A stretch of DNA of 64,000 nt, from contig LUGG01000014.1 in assembly GCA_001683735.1 (NCBI GenBank), positions 496,001 to 560,000 on the forward strand, in the 5' to 3' direction. Origin of the DNA: Grifola frondosa. Its lineage: Eukaryota; Basidiomycota; Agaricomycetes; Polyporales; Grifolaceae. The translations under genes were made by a program, and so were the position numbers. Position 1 is the first letter of the stretch, and every line of letters starts with the position of its first letter. A model generated the notes under the pieces. The model searched no databases. It was not told the DNA's origin and saw only the letters and a list, made by a program, of their open reading frames with translations. Shown here piece by piece: positions 60,750-64,000 of the stretch.

Positions 60750-63700
60750 ATGTCATCCCCAGGCCCTTCCTACATCTCCTCTCGTTCCGCCGAGGTCATT
60801 CTCTCAGATGTTCGCCCTATCAAGCTCAAATTCGAAGCATTGCAATCGATAAATGTCCTTCTCGATGAACTTCTCTACAGCATTCTCAATGTATCACACT
60901 CCTTATCCACCGACAAACTCAAGGCCGGTCTAATCAAAGTACTTCCCACAAGCCTCGGCAAGGAAGCGCTGCTGGAGGCGGAGGTAGAATTGAAGGCGTA
61001 CTGGGAGCGCACGACCCCGCCGACTCCGGTCTCCGGTGCAGACAACGGAGGGCAGCTCTTCGATTTGCAATGGTCATTTGAGGTGAGTTTGCATCTCAAT
61101 GGAGGTGATGTGCCAATCGTTACATCTCCGTGTCAGTTGCTACGTCTGAAATGCGAGGCATACTCTACAATGAACGATTCTGATGAAGATGCGGAAGCGG
61201 AGAAACGGCTGCATCAACGAATGGAGGAGGCCGGCACTCCATTCCCTCCCAAGGCAACTTTATTGGCCCCGGCAGCATTGTATCTCACGGCGATATTGGA
61301 GTGCGTGTATCTGATACTCACGCCGCTGTGTCCACTCACGCATGCGTCAATACTAGATCTATCTGCGAGTGAGTTCAGATGTGAATTTGGACGTCTGGCG
61401 TCGTTGACGTTTTCGCAGACATATCTTGTCTAATGTCAGTCGGGTCGCTGCACGCGATAGCAGTAGGACACTTGCAACTGTTCAAGACCTATTTGTAGCG
61501 CTGTGTGAGGACGACTCGATGTATGGCATGTTCAAGACGATGAAAGGTCGGTCTTGTTGCGATTGTGCGGCATCATTGGTTGACGACCGCTATGATCTAT
61601 CTCCTCGAACAGTATACGAACAGATAGAAGCGATGTCGAAAGTTCAACGACCACGTCGCAGCAAGTCTTTCTCACGGAGCAGTGACAAGATCAACGCTCC
61701 CTCACGCTCTTCTACTTCCTCCCCCCATCCTGATCCCGCCTCCCTGAGGGACTCGACATCGACACCTGTTCGTGGACGCGGTTCGTTAGATTCTGTGAAG
61801 TCAAGTGCACCGACAGTCGTTGGGTCGAGCGAATCAAGGACGTCGGTGGAGAAAGCAAAGGCCCTGAAGATTTTCCATAACCGGTCTTTAAGCGACAAGC
61901 AGGACGCGGCAATCCCCGGGCCGCTAACTAGGTCGCATAGCGAAAGCGGTATGGGCCGAGGATCTGCAGATTTCGAGGCAAGTCCAGCCGACCTCACACC
62001 AAATTTATGCGCTAAAACCCTTTCACCTCCCAGGAGGACGAAGAGCTCCTCCAGGAGTTCGACGAGCTCATGCGCTCGGGAGCTACTATGAAGGTCTCGT
62101 TGACTCCGGATAGGTTGAAAACTATGGAGGTGCGTGTTCGATGTGTCCAGTTGATTAGCATAGTCGTCGACATCGTTTTTGAAGGTGTATAAGCAGGAGA
62201 GGACTGAGCGGGCAAACCGTCGGCCCACGATCACCGCTGACAAGGGGTCGGAAGGTGGCGTTCCTGCTACTACCTCTGAGCCGAAGCATGGGGTCCATAG
62301 TGGTCGAGCTGCTCTTCGCCACGTGGACTCTATCGTAGAGGACGAAGAAGAAACCAACAACTCCACTAACCCTCCACCGTCATCCTTTCAGCCCCCTTCG
62401 GGCTCCCGAACGCGACAGACCAGTCTAAGCAGCACAAGCCCCACATCAGCATCTCGCCCTTTGAAGGGACGCTTTCGTTCCATCTCCATATCAAACGTGC
62501 CTCATCCACGACACGACGACAGCGTGTCGCGAAAATCTGCCAAGATGCAGGCGTCCCCAATCAGAGCTGTTCCCATCTCATCTTCGCAGAGCGATGGGCC
62601 TCGCTACAGCCTGCCGAAACATTTATCTGACCAGCCATCACGAACGAGGAAAGTCGGGCGCAATCGCGAATCGCTAGATTTAGACGAGGTGATGGCGGGC
62701 GAGGATGGCGAGGATCATGCGGATACGGTATCGCGTTCATCCAGTGCTACTATCCGTACGAAGCCGAAGTCCCCACACATCTCGAGGGCTGCGAGGGACC
62801 TCATCGATTTCCTGGATGAGGGTCCTCCGGAGGAGCCTAAGTTCCCTCCTGTTCCCAGTATGAATGCAAGCGTCATTTCATTCGAGTCGTCGAGGAATAG
62901 GTCGGGTCGCTTGCAGCGGATGATGTCGAAGCTGTCGATTGGTGGGTCAAGGGAGAATTTGAATGGACGGGGTGTCAGCGAGGAGATATCGAAGCCGACG
63001 AGGTCGCTTTCGCGTAAGGCGTCCAACAAGGCGACCCCCCCTCCGCTAGCATACGCGCAGTCCTCACTATCGTCTAAGAAGTCATTCCCTAACGTTATAA
63101 TAGCGACTCCTCCACCTCGCCCGGCTCCACTCGTTTCAAACCTCATCTCACCTCCTATCTCAACCACTTCATCGTCTCACACTTCGACGGAGGATGTATC
63201 CCAGCCCTCTTCTCATCCCTCTCACTCTCTTTCAACGCGACGTGCGACTCGCAAAGCAGTCCCCGCATTTGAAGACTTCCCTCTACCCCCTCCTATTTCA
63301 CCTGCGGAAACAGATTCAGTGAAATCGTTGCGAAATTCTTCAACCCGCCATCTGTCCAACGGCCATTCGTCCCTACTGTACGTTTGAGGAAGTCCTCTCT
63401 TATCGGGGAGAATGGGGTCTCGAAGGCCGACGGACCTGAGTCGACTCTATCGCCGAGAGTCGTCACGTCTTCCCCCATCGGACGCAGGTCCCCGCAGTCA
63501 AAGGTTGAGAGCGGGTACATATCGCGCTCTGCTTCCAGAAGCCCGATTACTCCTTCGGACCGAACCCCAGCTCGCCTTCCCCTCGCCGCTGCTGATGTCG
63601 ATGATTTGCGGAGGCTGCTGTCATCAGCAACGAACGCGGACGAATGCCGTCTGCTAGTCGATATGTTCTTGGCCAAGAACGGGTTCCCATCCAAAGCGAC

Positions 63701-63962
63701 AACGCCTTCTGTTGACACAACTCAGCTATCGCCTCCCGAGAATATGGAAAAGTCGGAGTGTATCAACGATAGCCTCGAACGTTCCATTGTCGCATTGTTA
63801 CTCGGCGGAGATCACGAAGACGCGGAGGGTGCGAGTGACAACCATTCTGAATCCCCAGATACTTCTCCGGATACATCTCTTATCACTCCTGAAAACTCCG
63901 TCCTTCCTCTAATCGAGGACAAACAACGTATCGAGATACCTACCTCAATCGTTGCAGAATAA
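60750..63962 (+). CDS. Conserved fungal protein, possible histone-fold N-terminus
   Basis: ATG 60750. The conserved N-terminal part reads SRSAEVILSDVRPIKLKFEA, LQSINVLLDELLYSILNVSH, SLSTDKLKAGLIKVLPTSLG, KEALLEAEVELKAYWER, then after introns LLRLKCEAYSTM, LLAPAALYLTAILESICEHI and LSNVSRVAARDSSRTLATVQ, DLFVALCEDDSMYGMFKTMK|VYEQIEAM. The helix pattern with ALYLTAILE and CEHIL is like histone-fold dimers. A long disordered Ser/Pro-rich remainder follows, with EDEELLQEFDELMRSGATMK and a helix DVDDLRRLLSSATNADECRL. Intron 61978-62033 is GC-AG (GAG|GCAAGT) and joins FE|EDEELL in frame. A one-base loss near 63370 breaks the frame at the last exon. Stop TAA 63960-63962. The family is known to me only as conserved in filamentous fungi; no function is claimed. 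Confidence 0.72.
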
Positions 63963-64000
63963 GTCTATACCGTAGATACCAAACTTATTAGTCCTTATTT

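Overview
This is a gene-dense, intron-rich fungal window. Introns are short (about 45-75 nt, GT-AG with a few GC-AG). Several families point to a basidiomycete, probably an agaricomycete: a DUF6533-type membrane protein, an RGS protein with C-terminal membrane segments, a stomatin-like SPFH protein, WHI3/Scw1, and a tRNA-Arg(UCG) with a short intron. I cannot name the species. The family assignments below come from recognising motifs in conceptual translations, not from database searches.

Layout. 1-16.7 kb: the 3' end of an unrecognised gene, a stomatin-like gene, an aminoglycoside-phosphotransferase-like kinase with a broken frame, a MITE, an RGS-domain membrane protein, about 2 kb of repeat-bearing intergenic DNA, an isochorismatase-family hydrolase, a long coiled-coil protein, a small orphan ORF and RRP7. 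17-26 kb: a DUF6533 membrane protein, a WBP2-like GRAM/PPxY protein, CDC7 kinase and a membrane-anchored ubiquitin protease (Ubp16/USP30 type), with two almost identical tRNA-Arg genes in opposite orientation on either side of CDC7. 27-41 kb: a DNAJC28/DUF1992 protein, P5C dehydrogenase, a BTB protein, a divergent pair of splicing genes (PPIL4-like and SNRNP40-like), a GW/WG-containing protein of unknown function and a PPxY membrane protein. 41-64 kb: a WHI3/Scw1 RNA-binding protein, PP4 regulatory subunit 3, a THYN1/EVE protein, acyl-protein thioesterase, TRM10, NDUFAF5, a C2H2 zinc-finger protein and a conserved fungal protein.

Most genes are housekeeping genes for ribosome biogenesis, splicing, tRNA modification, mitochondria, cell cycle and ubiquitin. 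They are arranged as divergent or convergent pairs with short spacers. No secondary-metabolite cluster, virus or prokaryote-like defence system is visible.

The most striking global feature is that at least a dozen otherwise well-conserved genes carry one-base frame breaks. Nearly all behave as one missing base and several lie in short homopolymers; the SNRNP40 gene alone has about seven or eight. Missense decay and in-frame stops are not evident around them. I read this as residual long-read consensus error rather than mass pseudogenisation, so frame breaks elsewhere in the window should be treated with suspicion. The noncoding novelties are a TA-flanked MITE (4858-5213), a diverged pair of dispersed repeats around the phosphotransferase gene, a roughly 445-bp tandem duplication (8434-9290), two GC-AG introns and a probable 12-nt microexon.
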